From assembly GCF_900162685.1 (NCBI RefSeq), contig NZ_LT727828.1:1814935-1848229 (forward strand): 33,295 bases of DNA, written 5' to 3'. The notes below the pieces were generated by a model. The model saw only the letters and a list, made by a program, of their open reading frames with translations, was not told the DNA's origin and did no database searches. Of this stretch, positions 16,750-24,748 are shown piece by piece. Made by a program: the position numbers and the translations under genes. This stretch comes from Terribacillus halophilus. Lineage in GTDB: Bacteria; Bacillota; Bacilli; Bacillales; Amphibacillaceae. Every line of letters starts with the position of its first letter. The first letter of the stretch is position 1.

Positions 16750-17796
16750 TTGGCAATAATTACAACGCCTTTTAAAGTGAAAGATCTCGAACTTAAAAAT
16801 AGAATAGTTATGGCTCCGATGTGCCAATACTCTGTCGAAAAAGAAGACGGTATCCCTAATGATTGGCATTTTGTCCATTATGTTTCAAGAGCTATTGGTG
16901 GTACAGGATTAATCATTATGGAAATGACAAGTGTTACTCCAGAAGGTAGGATCACCAATGGTGACTTAGGGTTATGGTCTGATGATTCAGTACCTGCATA
17001 TAAACGAATCATTGATGAAATTCATAAATACGGAACAAAAGCAGCTATACAGATTGCTCATGCTGGTCGAAAAGCTGAGGATGCTAAACAGCCTGTCGGC
17101 CCATCGGATATACCAGTCGAAGTATTACCTGAGGAGACAAAAAATGGCAGCCTCAAGCCGCCTAGAGCTTTGGATATTAAAGAAATCCAGACTATAATTA
17201 CGCAATTCAAAGATGCTGCAAGTCGAGCAGTAAAAGCTGGATTTGACACTATAGAATTGCATGGAGCACATGGTTATTTGTTACATCAATTTATGTCCCC
17301 TGCTATCAATAACAGAGAGGATGCTTACGGTAAGGACCTTGCTCTATTTGGAGAAGAAGTAGTCAAAGCTGTTCGTTCCGTAATGCCAGAAGATATGCCG
17401 CTTATCATGAGAATGTCAGCGATTGAATATATTGATGGAGGTTATGAAATAGATCATGCAATAAAGATGGCCAAACGCTTTAAAAATGCTGGGGTAGATA
17501 TGTTCCACGTATCAAGTGGTGGAGAAGGTCTTCCTGGAAAGAAAAAGCCCGGTAATCACCCTGCATACCAGGTTCCTTTTGCTCGTGCATTTAAAGAAGC
17601 TTTGCAAATTCCTGTTATAGCCGTAGGCAAGTTGAGTATTCCCCAAGTTGCAGAGGCAGCATTAGCAAATGAAGATGCTGATCTTGTAGCAATCGCTAGG
17701 GGCATGCTAAACGATCCTTACTGGGGATTACACGCTATAAAAGCTATCGCACACAAGGTTACACCTCCAGTACAGTATAGTAGAGGTATACGATAA
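16750..17796 (+). CDS. namA: Old Yellow Enzyme-family NADPH dehydrogenase (NamA/YqjM-like)
   Basis: This 348-residue FMN-dependent ene-reductase TIM barrel reduces electrophilic alpha,beta-unsaturated carbonyls and quinone-like compounds. Signature residues are the redox-tuning Cys in MAPMCQYS, the substrate-binding His pair in ELHGAHGYLLHQF, the FMN-phosphate region IAVGKL ... IARGML, and the C-terminal PVQYSRG arginine. The stretch after MSPAINNRED is AYGKDLALFG rather than the usual YGGSxxNRxRF, a mild oddity. I chose the TTG at 16750: GAGGAGTG lies 6 bases before it but directly abuts the GTG at 16741. The operator-controlled promoter upstream suggests induction by electrophiles. Confidence 0.88.
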   Translation: MAIITTPFKVKDLELKNRIVMAPMCQYSVEKEDGIPNDWHFVHYVSRAIGGTGLIIMEMTSVTPEGRITNGDLGLWSDDSVPAYKRIIDEIHKYGTKAAIQIAHAGRKAEDAKQPVGPSDIPVEVLPEETKNGSLKPPRALDIKEIQTIITQFKDAASRAVKAGFDTIELHGAHGYLLHQFMSPAINNREDAYGKDLALFGEEVVKAVRSVMPEDMPLIMRMSAIEYIDGGYEIDHAIKMAKRFKNAGVDMFHVSSGGEGLPGKKKPGNHPAYQVPFARAFKEALQIPVIAVGKLSIPQVAEAALANEDADLVAIARGMLNDPYWGLHAIKAIAHKVTPPVQYSRGIR

Positions 17797-17814
17797 TTTT
17801 TATATGTACATCTT

Positions 17815-17848
17815 AAAACAACCAATCCAAACTGGATTGGTTGTTTTT
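17815..17848. terminator. Bidirectional terminator between OYE and VOC genes
   Basis: AACAACCAATCC / GGATTGGTTGTT hairpin with an A run on the left and T run on the right serves both converging genes. Confidence 0.88.
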
Positions 17849-17858
17849 CTTATAATTC

Positions 17859-18392
17859 TTATCTCTTTGGAGGGATAAATCTTTTTGCATTACTATCATT
17901 TGGATACTCTATCCCATTAGGATAGGTTATTAGCTCAATTACCATCCCCCATGGAGCTGTACCATAGGCAAATTGATTCGCCTCATCATTTCCCTCTATC
18001 TCATTTAAAATTTTCGTGGGTTTCGTATTTAATTGACCACCAGCTTGTTCAAACTTTTTAACAGCTTCCCCCATATCATCAACATATACAGCAAAGTGCT
18101 GAATACCCAAATCATCTGGATTGTTCGGTTTTCTTTGTTCTATACCTTGATATTGAAATAGCTCCATACTAATACTTCTTCCTATAGACACTACTCTCAT
18201 GTGAACTACTTCTGATCCGTTCTTTAATCCAAGAATCTTCTCGATTTCTTCTCCGCCCATAGCTCCCTCTTCAGGCTTCTTGGAATCATAAGCTACTTTA
18301 GCGTCAAATGCATTTTGTAGAAATTCAGTCGCTTCTTCCATATCCGGAACTGTAATACCGATGTGATCAATACCTCTAATGAAGTTACTCAT
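17859..18392 (-). CDS. VOC-superfamily (glyoxalase/dioxygenase-like) protein
   Basis: This 177-residue protein has two beta-alpha-beta-beta-beta modules. Metal-ligand candidates are H10 (GIDHIGITV), the Glu in SMELFQY, the His in IQHFAVYVDD and the Glu in VIELITYPNG, so a full metal site seems intact. Members include glyoxalases, ring-cleavage dioxygenases and methylmalonyl-CoA epimerases, and a specific reaction cannot be named. Last gene of the minus-strand operon that starts at the palindrome 20049-20064. OYE plus VOC plus DoxX under a MarR regulator resembles the B. subtilis MhqR regulon (glyoxalase-like MhqO, DoxX-like MhqP) for quinone resistance, which is the best guess for its role. 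Confidence 0.82.
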   Translation of the reverse strand: MSNFIRGIDHIGITVPDMEEATEFLQNAFDAKVAYDSKKPEEGAMGGEEIEKILGLKNGSEVVHMRVVSIGRSISMELFQYQGIEQRKPNNPDDLGIQHFAVYVDDMGEAVKKFEQAGGQLNTKPTKILNEIEGNDEANQFAYGTAPWGMVIELITYPNGIEYPNDSNAKRFIPPKR

Positions 18393-18423
18393 AGTGACAC
18401 ACTACCTTTCTAGTATATAAAAT

Positions 18424-18819
18424 CTAAAATAATAAATAATCCAATGAATAAACACCTGGTCCAATAATAATTATGGCGATGGCAACAAAAATAATAAGTA
18501 CGTTATATTCAGCGCCATTATTGGTAATCCAATAACCGTTTCTTCCTGTTACCGTGATTATCGCTGCTACCATGGCAGCTATAATCATGATGGAAGCAAG
18601 TGGTGTTAAAAGACCAAGGGCTAATAGCAATCCTCCTCCAATTTCAGAAAGTGCTGCTAAGAAAGCCATTAACTTAGGAGGCTTTAATCCCATATTGCGA
18701 AAACTCGCTATAGTCTTATTCCATCCGTTTCCCCCAAACCAACCTATGGTTTTTTGTAATCCATGTCCAATGAAAGTAAGTCCTAATAAGATACGGATTA
18801 ACAAAATAGCTATACTCAA
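18424..18819 (-). CDS. DoxX family integral membrane protein
   Basis: This 131-residue protein with four hydrophobic helices has the early motif LLIRILLGLTFIGHGLQKTIG and ALSEIGGGLLLALGLLTPLA in the second helix, typical of DoxX/MhqP proteins. I chose the TTG at 18819 because AGAGG is 7 bases upstream; the GTG at 18828 overlaps that site. It is 31 bp upstream of the VOC gene in the same direction. Its B. subtilis relative MhqP belongs to a quinone-induced operon, while the biochemical role of DoxX proteins is generally unclear. Confidence 0.82.
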   Translation of the reverse strand: MSIAILLIRILLGLTFIGHGLQKTIGWFGGNGWNKTIASFRNMGLKPPKLMAFLAALSEIGGGLLLALGLLTPLASIMIIAAMVAAIITVTGRNGYWITNNGAEYNVLIIFVAIAIIIIGPGVYSLDYLLF

Positions 18820-18899
18820 TACCGTCACCTCTTTCTCACTACTCTAACCTTACACCGACTCTCTTTGTGGCTATCAACACTATAAATAGTAGTGTTAAG

Positions 18900-20060
18900 T
18901 TAATCTAAAGTAGAGAACGGTAACCAACCAGGTCGACTTTGCACGTATTCCCACATTGCGTCTGGTAAAGTTAAATCATCCCAGTCATTAGTCTTAATTT
19001 CAGTTCGGATCAACGACTCATCTCCATTGCTTACTTTCTCTATCCAATCTGGTTCTACTAGTAATGCTCTTCCCATAGCAACCAATGGTACGCCAGTGTT
19101 CAATGCTTTAATTGCTTCATCAGGTGTTTTAATTTGTCCTACAGTAATAAGTGGGATGTCTTCCCCAAGATGTCTCTTGATTGTTTGAATGACCGGTGTT
19201 GAATCCTCTTTATCTCTCAAGGAACTTTGCATGAAATGCCCTAACGAGATATGGATATAGTCTAAATTTTCTTTTTTAAGTGTGGTTAATAACTGCAAAG
19301 TCTGCTCCAATGTAATCCCTGGTTCTTCTATCTCTTCTGGAGAAATTCGATATCCAAAGATAAACGGATTTTTAGCATACTTTTCTATAGTTGCCTTTAC
19401 CTCTCTTGTCACTTCTAACGGAAATCTCATTCTATTGCTAAGAGAACCTCCCCATTCATCGTTACGAAGATTAGAATGCGGGGAAAAGAATTGCTGTATT
19501 AGGTACGTATTTGCACCGTGAATTTCTACCCCATCAAATCCAGCAAGAATTGCGCGACGCGTAGCTTGTCCAAATGCTTTGACCATTTTACTTACTTCTT
19601 CTTGTGTAAGCTCTCTCGGCTTTTCAGCATCATCACGATATACAGATACGGAACTCGCACTAACCAACTGTTCTCCCCCGATTGATGTACTCGTTCCCAT
19701 CCGGCCCACATGAAATATTTGCAATATTGGTTTTTAACCACTGGCCTTTATCGTGTCAGCTAACTTTGTAAGGCTTGGAATATGCTTATCTGAAGCTGCA
19801 CTTAACGATCCAGGAAATCTACCGTTATCCATTACATGGGCACAGGAAGTAATAACTAGTCCGACTCCATTAGTGCGGCGTTTAAAGTAATTGTGTTCAT
19901 CCGTTGTTACCATGCCATTCTCAAAGGACGATTGGGTTGTCATTGGTGCCATGACTATTCTGTTATTTACAGATGCTCCATTTGGAAAAGTAAAAGGTTC
20001 AAACAACTTGGTATACTTTTTATTTATATTCCAACACAGTTCTTTTATTTGCTTGCGCAA
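18900..20060 (-). pseudogene. OYE-family NADH:flavin oxidoreductase interrupted by one in-frame stop
   Basis: One reading frame encodes an Old Yellow Enzyme-type protein of about 380 codons. The N-terminal part has FEPFTFPNGASVNNRIVMAP and ends ADTIKASG at a TAA (19734-19736). The same frame then resumes KPILQIFHVGRMG, EIHGANTYLIQQFFSPHSN, YRISPEE, TVGQIKTPDEA and GRALLVEPDW. The expected residue at the stop is a small one (ASGSKPILQ), so a single base change suffices. No ribosome site supports restart downstream. No in-frame ATG/GTG exists at the front either: an ATA stands where MNKKYTKLFEPF would begin, and the TTG at 20060 lies in the operator. Either a pseudogene or a read-through case. 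Confidence 0.78.
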
Positions 20061-20064
20061 GCAA
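20049..20064. promoter_or_regulatory. Perfect 16-bp palindromic operator, MarR type
   Basis: TTGCTTGCGCAAGCAA is perfectly self-complementary and lies at the expected start of the minus-strand OYE/DoxX/VOC operon, 110 bp from the divergent marR gene. The near copy at 16707-16726 marks it as a regulon operator. Confidence 0.8.
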
Positions 20065-20174
20065 TTTAATAACTATATATTATCCTCTCTTATATTTCTT
20101 AAACATGTTTTAGTTTGCAGCCGCTAATTCAATAAGGTATTCTTAAGTTAAGATACTAAAATTAGGGGCACGCT

Positions 20175-20588
20175 ATGAAAACTGAGAACTTAATTGAAAC
20201 TTGGTTCAACTTTTCCAAATACTACAATAGAATCTCAAACGCAATTGACTATACATTAAAAGATCATTTTGGGTTGGATATAAAAGAGTTTACTTTACTC
20301 TATACTCTTTCTGAAGTGAATGAAAAAAAACTACGATTACAGGAACTGCATTCGAAAATTGATTTAAGCTTAAGTGCTTTGTCGAGAATGGCATCCAGAT
20401 TGCAAAATTATAAAGATGGAGAACTTGTATCCCGAGTAACCTCTCCTGATGATAAAAGAAGTGCTTATATAGTTTTGTCAGAAACGGGAGAGGAATTATT
20501 AAAATCCATGTTAAAGACTATTGATGAAGCATTACACAAATCCTTATTACCAAAAGATATATCAAATATAGAGGAATTGATTAAATAA
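20175..20588 (+). CDS. MarR-family transcriptional regulator
   Basis: This 137-residue winged-helix regulator has the recognition region LRLQELHSKIDLSLSALSRMASRLQN (about residues 55-80) and the wing ELVSRVTSPDDKRSAYIVLSETG (about 85-107), with helical dimerisation ends. It has no cysteine, so unlike YodB or OhrR it cannot sense by thiol oxidation and would need a ligand, as MhqR does. AGGGG precedes the ATG by 6 bases. It is divergent from the OYE/DoxX/VOC operon, and the palindromes at 20049-20064 and 16707-16726 are its likely sites. Confidence 0.86.
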   Translation: MKTENLIETWFNFSKYYNRISNAIDYTLKDHFGLDIKEFTLLYTLSEVNEKKLRLQELHSKIDLSLSALSRMASRLQNYKDGELVSRVTSPDDKRSAYIVLSETGEELLKSMLKTIDEALHKSLLPKDISNIEELIK

Positions 20589-20616
20589 GGAAGGGGAATT
20601 ATCCCCTTCCTTATTT
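20583..20616 (+). terminator. Rho-independent terminator of marR
   Basis: A 15-bp perfect stem AAATAAGGAAGGGGA / TCCCCTTCCTTATTT with a 4-base loop starts inside the marR stop region. Confidence 0.88.
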
Positions 20617-20729
20617 AAAATTTAATTGCTATCAAATTTATCACTTTCCTTAATTTTGTCCCAATTACGCGAGAATTTAAGATAGGAGTCATTTTCGAAT
20701 CGAAGATGGAAGCTGCATATTTTAAATAC

Positions 20730-20840
20730 TTAGTAGACGTCAATCTGCCAAAGTACACCGAATTATTCTTTTTTCAGATTCTCCATAGATTCAATAGCTT
20801 CTTCTACAGTCTTGGAAGTATCCACAGTATAATGAAACAT
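20730..20840 (-). pseudogene. DUF302 protein remnant
   Basis: The frame reads MFHYTVDTSKTVEEAIESM then ENLKKE, a TAA at 20763-20765, then FGVLWQIDVY and another stop. That is the characteristic beginning of DUF302 proteins (a HYTV strand, an alpha helix, then FGVLWQ). The rest of the roughly 125-residue domain is missing. It lies 37 bp after the TauE/SafE gene in the same direction and so would once have ended the sulfur operon. Nothing else is recognisable between 20617 and 20729. Confidence 0.65.
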
Positions 20841-20877
20841 AATCTTTCAGCTCCCTTTTGTTTGTTCTACGTGCATG

Positions 20878-21657
20878 TTAGTTAAGGATATCCGTCCATA
20901 TTTTAATAGTTGTAGCTATAATCAGCACTGCGAGTATTACCTGAAGCAGTTTAACATTCATCCTCTTTCCTAATGCAGCCCCTATCGGTGAAGCAATAAG
21001 ACTTGCGACTACAATAATAATAGAAGGAATCAACGGTACCTGACCTGTTGAGAGCTTTCCCGCAACAGCCCCTATAGAAGAAATGAATGTAACAGCCAGG
21101 GATGTGGCGATTGTCATACGAGTAGGTATTTTCAACACAACTAACATGATTGGCACGAGAAGAAATGCTCCTCCAGCTCCTACAATCCCTGCTCCTATCC
21201 CCACTAAGAAGGATAAACCTGCTGCCAATCCTGTAGAAAATGTAACGTTGGACAGCTCCAGATCATCTTTACCTTTCTTAGGGACAAACATCATTATTGA
21301 TGCAATGATAGCTAATATTCCATATACAAGGTTGATGCCTTCCTCAGCTAAAAGACGTGAACCAAAGCTTCCAATAAAACTTCCAACCAAGACAGCAATC
21401 CCCATGGTCAGTATGAGACGTTTATTCAAGTAATTCCCCTTACGATAAGCAAATACTCCGGAAAGTGTCGAAAAGAATACCTGAACAGCCACAATACCGG
21501 ATACTTGGTAAGCGTTGAAACCTGTAAAACCCAATAAGACAGGGACATATAATAGCAAGGGGTAGTTTATGATTGCCCCGCCGACTCCGAGCATACCGGA
21601 CAGCAGCGAACCAATCAGACCTATGACGAATAGGATCAAAATGAAAGTGACATCCAT
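20878..21657 (-). CDS. yrkJ: TauE/SafE family sulfite/sulfur-anion exporter (YrkJ-like)
   Basis: This 259-residue polytopic membrane protein (about eight helices) has the two internal repeats typical of TauE/SafE transporters: GLIGSLLSGMLGVGGAIINYPLL at the N-terminus and FLVGIGAGIVGAGGAFLLVPIM in the second half. Family members move sulfite, sulfoacetate or thiosulfate-type anions. Within a persulfide operon, export of sulfite or thiosulfate made from sulfane sulfur is the likely job. GAGAGGAGC precedes the ATG. A terminator-like hairpin separates it from the upstream tusA gene, so its expression may be lower than that of the rest of the operon. Confidence 0.88.
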   Translation of the reverse strand: MDVTFILILFVIGLIGSLLSGMLGVGGAIINYPLLLYVPVLLGFTGFNAYQVSGIVAVQVFFSTLSGVFAYRKGNYLNKRLILTMGIAVLVGSFIGSFGSRLLAEEGINLVYGILAIIASIMMFVPKKGKDDLELSNVTFSTGLAAGLSFLVGIGAGIVGAGGAFLLVPIMLVVLKIPTRMTIATSLAVTFISSIGAVAGKLSTGQVPLIPSIIIVVASLIASPIGAALGKRMNVKLLQVILAVLIIATTIKIWTDILN

Positions 21658-21677
21658 TCTGCTGCTCCTCTCTTACT

Positions 21678-21702
21678 AAAAAAGAGGGAGTAATTCTCCC
21701 TC
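21678..21702 (-). terminator. Intra-operon terminator/attenuator before the TauE gene
   Basis: GAGGGAG / CTCCCTC with a 5-base loop is followed on the minus strand by a T run (A run at 21678-21683). It would end or reduce transcription after tusA. Confidence 0.8.
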
Positions 21703-21709
21703 CTCAGGA

Positions 21710-21937
21710 TTAACCTTTTTTTATCCAAAATTTCAATACGCCATCTTCCTCTGTATCCTGCAGTAAGTCATGGCCGCCAGATTTCGCCCATGCGCGAAGG
21801 TCGGCTTTTGCCCCTTTGTCAGTCGCATGTACTTCCAACACATCTCCTACATTTAACTCATTTATCGCTTTCTTTGTTTTGACGATCGGCATTGGACAAG
21901 CTAGTCCTTTCGCGTCTAACACTTTATCACTGTTCAT
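21710..21937 (-). CDS. yrkI: TusA-family sulfur carrier protein (copy 1, YrkI-like)
   Basis: This 75-residue cytosolic sulfur carrier has the conserved LDAKGLACPMPIVKTKKAI motif in which C14 carries the persulfide. It is 66 of 75 residues identical to the protein at 25401-25628, pointing to a recent duplication within the island. AAAGGAG precedes the ATG. It sits between the MBL-rhodanese gene and the TauE gene, the same order as yrkH-yrkI-yrkJ in B. subtilis. It would hand sulfane sulfur between rhodanese and DsrE partners. Confidence 0.92.
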   Translation of the reverse strand: MNSDKVLDAKGLACPMPIVKTKKAINELNVGDVLEVHATDKGAKADLRAWAKSGGHDLLQDTEEDGVLKFWIKKG

Positions 21938-21963
21938 TTTTATAAGCTCCTTTATTTCTTGAT

Positions 21964-23088
21964 TTAACCATGAATGGCACAGCGGTTCGGCCCAATTTCC
22001 ATTTCACTTTGCTCGTTTGCTTCTGGGCTGATTTTACCCATATTTGTTTGACGAATTTCTTGATAAGCATTCGGCTGAGGTGGTAGATTTTCTGATACAG
22101 CTTTACGGAATGTTTCTTCATCCATATTTAAACCATCATTCTTTTCAAATAAATCACCCAGTTTTGCCTGAACTGCTCCATTATCTCCTAGCTCACTTGT
22201 ATTGCTGAAATGTGCAGGAAGGACGATAAGCTCATCATTTAGTTGTTCATACGTGTTATAAAGCGTATTACGTAAATTATCTGCCCAGTCACCTGCTTTT
22301 CCAGCAAGATCCGGACGTCCAATGGATTCCACAAACAAGGTATCACCGGTCAGCAAGTATTTATCATCCACAATTAAGCTGGTACTTCCGATTGTATGGC
22401 CTGGAGAGTAGATAGACTGAACTCGTACAGTCGCTCCACCTACTTGCAAATCTTTCCCTTCTTCTAACGGCTCATAGGCAAACTGAACTTCCTCCGCATC
22501 TTTTGGAGGTAAATGATAAACTGCTTCAGTTTTTTCACGTAACAGACGCCCTCCGGAAATATGGTCAGCATGAAGATGCGTATCTACAACATGCTTGATT
22601 GTGATGTTCTTCTCTTTAGCGAAACCAATATAACTATCTACAGATCTGCTGCTGTCAACGATGAGTGCCTCGCCATCCGATTCGATGAAGTACGAGAGAC
22701 AGCCTTTACCAACGCGGACAAACTGATAGATGGATCCACCATTGCTAAGGTCCCCAATCTTAACGGGTTTAAGATACTCGCTCCAAGCTCTCATTCCACC
22801 CTGCAAGACGAGCACATCTTCAAAACCAGCTTCATCCAACATTTCTGCTACCATTTCGGATGATCCTTGTTTAGCACATACGACTAGCAAGTCTTTATCT
22901 TTTGGAATTTTATCAACGATTTCTTCGACACCTTCTATTAAATCGAAGTACGGCACGTTCAAATGTTCAATATGAAAGCCTTCAATTTTCCAATCACCAA
23001 ATGCATCTTGGTTCCTTACATCCAGAATAAATAAAGGTTCTTTGCTTAATACCTTTTCTGCTGCTTCTTTTGCCGTAATTAATTTCAT
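21964..23088 (-). CDS. yrkH: Rhodanese-MBL fusion, persulfide dioxygenase-like (YrkH-like)
   Basis: This 374-residue fusion begins with a rhodanese domain (residues 1-105) whose active-site loop is VVCAKQGSS with C71. A metallo-beta-lactamase domain follows, with metal motif THLHADH at 170-176, later [17 protein letters not shown] and LPAHF. Persulfide dioxygenases of the ETHE1/CstB group use this fold with iron to oxidise persulfide to sulfite, but there the rhodanese is normally C-terminal. The C-terminal 60 residues here look like the MBL tail, not a second rhodanese. The ATG at 23088 has AAGGAGG upstream; the longer open frame (to 23169) overlaps the DsrE gene. Function is by family and context. 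Confidence 0.88.
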   Translation of the reverse strand: MKLITAKEAAEKVLSKEPLFILDVRNQDAFGDWKIEGFHIEHLNVPYFDLIEGVEEIVDKIPKDKDLLVVCAKQGSSEMVAEMLDEAGFEDVLVLQGGMRAWSEYLKPVKIGDLSNGGSIYQFVRVGKGCLSYFIESDGEALIVDSSRSVDSYIGFAKEKNITIKHVVDTHLHADHISGGRLLREKTEAVYHLPPKDAEEVQFAYEPLEEGKDLQVGGATVRVQSIYSPGHTIGSTSLIVDDKYLLTGDTLFVESIGRPDLAGKAGDWADNLRNTLYNTYEQLNDELIVLPAHFSNTSELGDNGAVQAKLGDLFEKNDGLNMDEETFRKAVSENLPPQPNAYQEIRQTNMGKISPEANEQSEMEIGPNRCAIHG

Positions 23089-23110
23089 ATTCCCTTTCCT
23101 CCTTAGAATG

Positions 23111-23497
23111 TCAAACTGATATTGGCATCGGACGCATAATGGATGAAGCTCGCTGCTCCCCGACTTCAATGCCTTCTATAAACTGATCTTTATCTAAACT
23201 CATTACATCCATTGTCATTTGGCATGCAATGATTTTCACACCTAACTCTTGAGCCATTTCCACTAGTTCAGGAATGGAAGGCACATTTTCCCGCTTAAAA
23301 CCTTCTTCAAAATGTTCATTTCCTGCTGGAATTGGAAGCTGCTTATGTGCTTCTTTATGAATTAAATTCAATCCCTCAAAAGTGAAGAAAATCCCTACTT
23401 CTGCGTCGCTTGCTGCTGCAGCAGTTGCTACGTTGAATACTTTATATGCATCAAACAAACTTCCATTACTTGCGATGATTGCTACTTTAGTTGCCAT
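23111..23497 (-). CDS. DsrE-family sulfurtransferase subunit (copy 1, YrkE-like), frameshifted tail
   Basis: This 128-residue DsrE/F-fold protein has a conserved persulfide-carrying Cys at residue 92 in [11 protein letters not shown]. It starts at the ATG 23497 (AGGAGG eight bases upstream) rather than the TTG at 23503. The last 17 residues ([15 protein letters not shown]) do not look like the family. In the next frame the DNA reads [18 protein letters not shown] and a stop at 23103, which does match DsrE ends such as the 25673-26152 copy. One missing G in the four-G run (CCCC at 23158-23161 on the plus strand) explains it. The core fold and Cys precede the shift, so it may still work, or the read may be wrong. 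Confidence 0.83.
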   Translation of the reverse strand: MATKVAIIASNGSLFDAYKVFNVATAAAASDAEVGIFFTFEGLNLIHKEAHKQLPIPAGNEHFEEGFKRENVPSIPELVEMAQELGVKIIACQMTMDVMSLDKDQFIEGIEVGEQRASSIMRPMPISV

Positions 23498-23521
23498 TTT
23501 CAATTCCTCCTATTTGAGTTA

Positions 23522-24094
23522 TTATTGATTCTTTTCTAATGGGCCAGACCATTCCACCATACCCTGGACAACATTCTTGATATTTTTGAATCCTTTTTCC
23601 TCCATTTGCTTAGAAGCCAAATCACTGCGACTACCTGTTCGGCAGACAACGTATATTTCTTTATCTTTGCTGATCTCGTCCATACGATCTTCCAGTTCTC
23701 CTAATGGAATAGATACTGCTCCTGGTATATGGCCAAAGGTATATTCAGCTGGCTCCCGAACATCCAGAATTACGACATCTTCACCTGCATCCAGTTTCTG
23801 AATAATTTCTTCGTTTTGAACGGTATGCGGGAAGTTTTTATCTTCTTTCGCTTCTGCATCACCTGATTTACGAAGGTAGTGTTTCAATACCTCTCCTTCT
23901 TCTGTTGAACCGAGATACTGGTGACCGCTGCTTTTTGCCCAAGCTTGAATATCTGCTAGAGAACCTTTGTCAGTGGCCTGAACCTCGATAACCTGTCCTG
24001 GCATGACCTCTTTCATTGCTTTCTTTGTTTTGACGATTGGCATCGGACAAGCTAGTCCTTTCGCATCCAATACATGATCTGTTTTAATACTCAT
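23522..24094 (-). CDS. yrkF: TusA-rhodanese fusion sulfurtransferase (YrkF-like)
   Basis: This 190-residue two-domain protein has a TusA carrier domain (residues 1-75, C16 in KGLACPMP), a charged linker, and a rhodanese domain (about 90-187) with DVREPAEYTFGHIPGA and active-site loop CRTGSRS, C151. Fusing carrier and sulfurtransferase lets sulfur pass internally. The same fusion occurs in the B. subtilis yrk operon. The ATG at 24094 follows a GGGGGAT site. It lies between the single rhodanese and DsrE genes with short spacers, so it is co-transcribed. Confidence 0.92.
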   Translation of the reverse strand: MSIKTDHVLDAKGLACPMPIVKTKKAMKEVMPGQVIEVQATDKGSLADIQAWAKSSGHQYLGSTEEGEVLKHYLRKSGDAEAKEDKNFPHTVQNEEIIQKLDAGEDVVILDVREPAEYTFGHIPGAVSIPLGELEDRMDEISKDKEIYVVCRTGSRSDLASKQMEEKGFKNIKNVVQGMVEWSGPLEKNQ

Positions 24095-24114
24095 TTTTCA
24101 TCCCCCATTTAGGT

Positions 24115-24429
24115 TTATTCTGTTTCACTTTCCCAGTCATTCATGCCACCGGTCATATTCATCACTTTGAACCCTTTATCTGTTAACCACTCTGAAGCCA
24201 GTCCACTACGGTTTCCGGATCTGCACACCATGATGTATTCCTTATCTTTATCCAATTCGTCTAAGCGTGTCAGAACCTCTCCTAATGGAATGTGTTTAGC
24301 ACCTGGAATTTTACCCAGAGCCACTTCATTCTGTTCTCTTACATCAATAATGTGAAGTTTCTCTTTCTTCCCTAGACTCTCAGCCACTTTTGATGGCAAA
24401 ATTGCTTCGATTTCTGGTTTTGTACTCAT
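24115..24429 (-). CDS. Single-domain rhodanese sulfurtransferase
   Basis: This 104-residue cytosolic rhodanese has the order IIDVREQNEVALGKIPGA, then active-site loop CRSGNRS with C69, then TGGMNDW near the C-terminus, as in PspE/GlpE-type proteins. It transfers sulfane sulfur from persulfides or thiosulfate to acceptors. It is the first gene of the minus-strand sulfur operon, 50 bp from the operator at 24479-24494, with AAAGGAGG before the ATG. Confidence 0.92.
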   Translation of the reverse strand: MSTKPEIEAILPSKVAESLGKKEKLHIIDVREQNEVALGKIPGAKHIPLGEVLTRLDELDKDKEYIMVCRSGNRSGLASEWLTDKGFKVMNMTGGMNDWESETE

Positions 24430-24478
24430 TTTGCTCCTCCTTTATTGTTAGAGTGGTAAGAACTTATCCCTCACCCAT

Positions 24479-24494
24479 ATACCCACATGGGTAT
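24479..24494 (-). promoter_or_regulatory. CstR-type operator O1 over the minus-strand promoter
   Basis: ATACCCACATGGGTAT is a near palindrome of the CsoR/CstR type. On the minus strand the -10 TATAAT (24493-24498) overlaps its edge, placing the site at the start of the rhodanese-led operon. Confidence 0.8.
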
Positions 24495-24543
24495 TATATA
24501 AAATAAAAAAATAACTTGAGAATGAGCTTTGTTAAGAACTAAA

Positions 24544-24559
24544 ATACCCATGAGGGTAT
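24544..24559. promoter_or_regulatory. CstR-type operator O2
   Basis: ATACCCATGAGGGTAT has the same arms as O1 and lies 50 bp further from the minus-strand operon. Possibly a second promoter is controlled here (minus-strand TTGTCT 17 bp away), but the -10 is weak. Confidence 0.75.
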
Positions 24560-24670
24560 ATTAGCAGACAAAAAAATTAATGTCAACAACGAAAATCTGT
24601 ATTTAATTTCATACCTAATTATTCATGGTATCTTCATTCTTTACCTAATATAAGCTAAGATTACAAAACA

Positions 24671-24699
24671 TTGACTTGATACCTATAAGGGTATATATT
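24671..24699 (+). promoter_or_regulatory. Plus-strand promoter with CstR-type operator O3 in its spacer
   Basis: The -35 TTGACT (24671-24676), 17-bp spacer and -10 TATATT (24694-24699). Operator ATACCTATAAGGGTAT (24679-24694) fills the spacer exactly, a classic place for steric repression. It drives the truncated rhodanese and cstR. Confidence 0.82.
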
Positions 24700-24748
24700 G
24701 AGTTGAGTAACACTCTGTTTTTTAATTATTACCAGATAATTGGTAATA

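Noticed and set aside
24471-24700. CRISPR-like or tandem repeat array suggested by recurring TACCC...GGGTA
   Set aside because: The units are short palindromes at irregular spacing near promoters, which fits repressor sites and not a repeat-spacer array.
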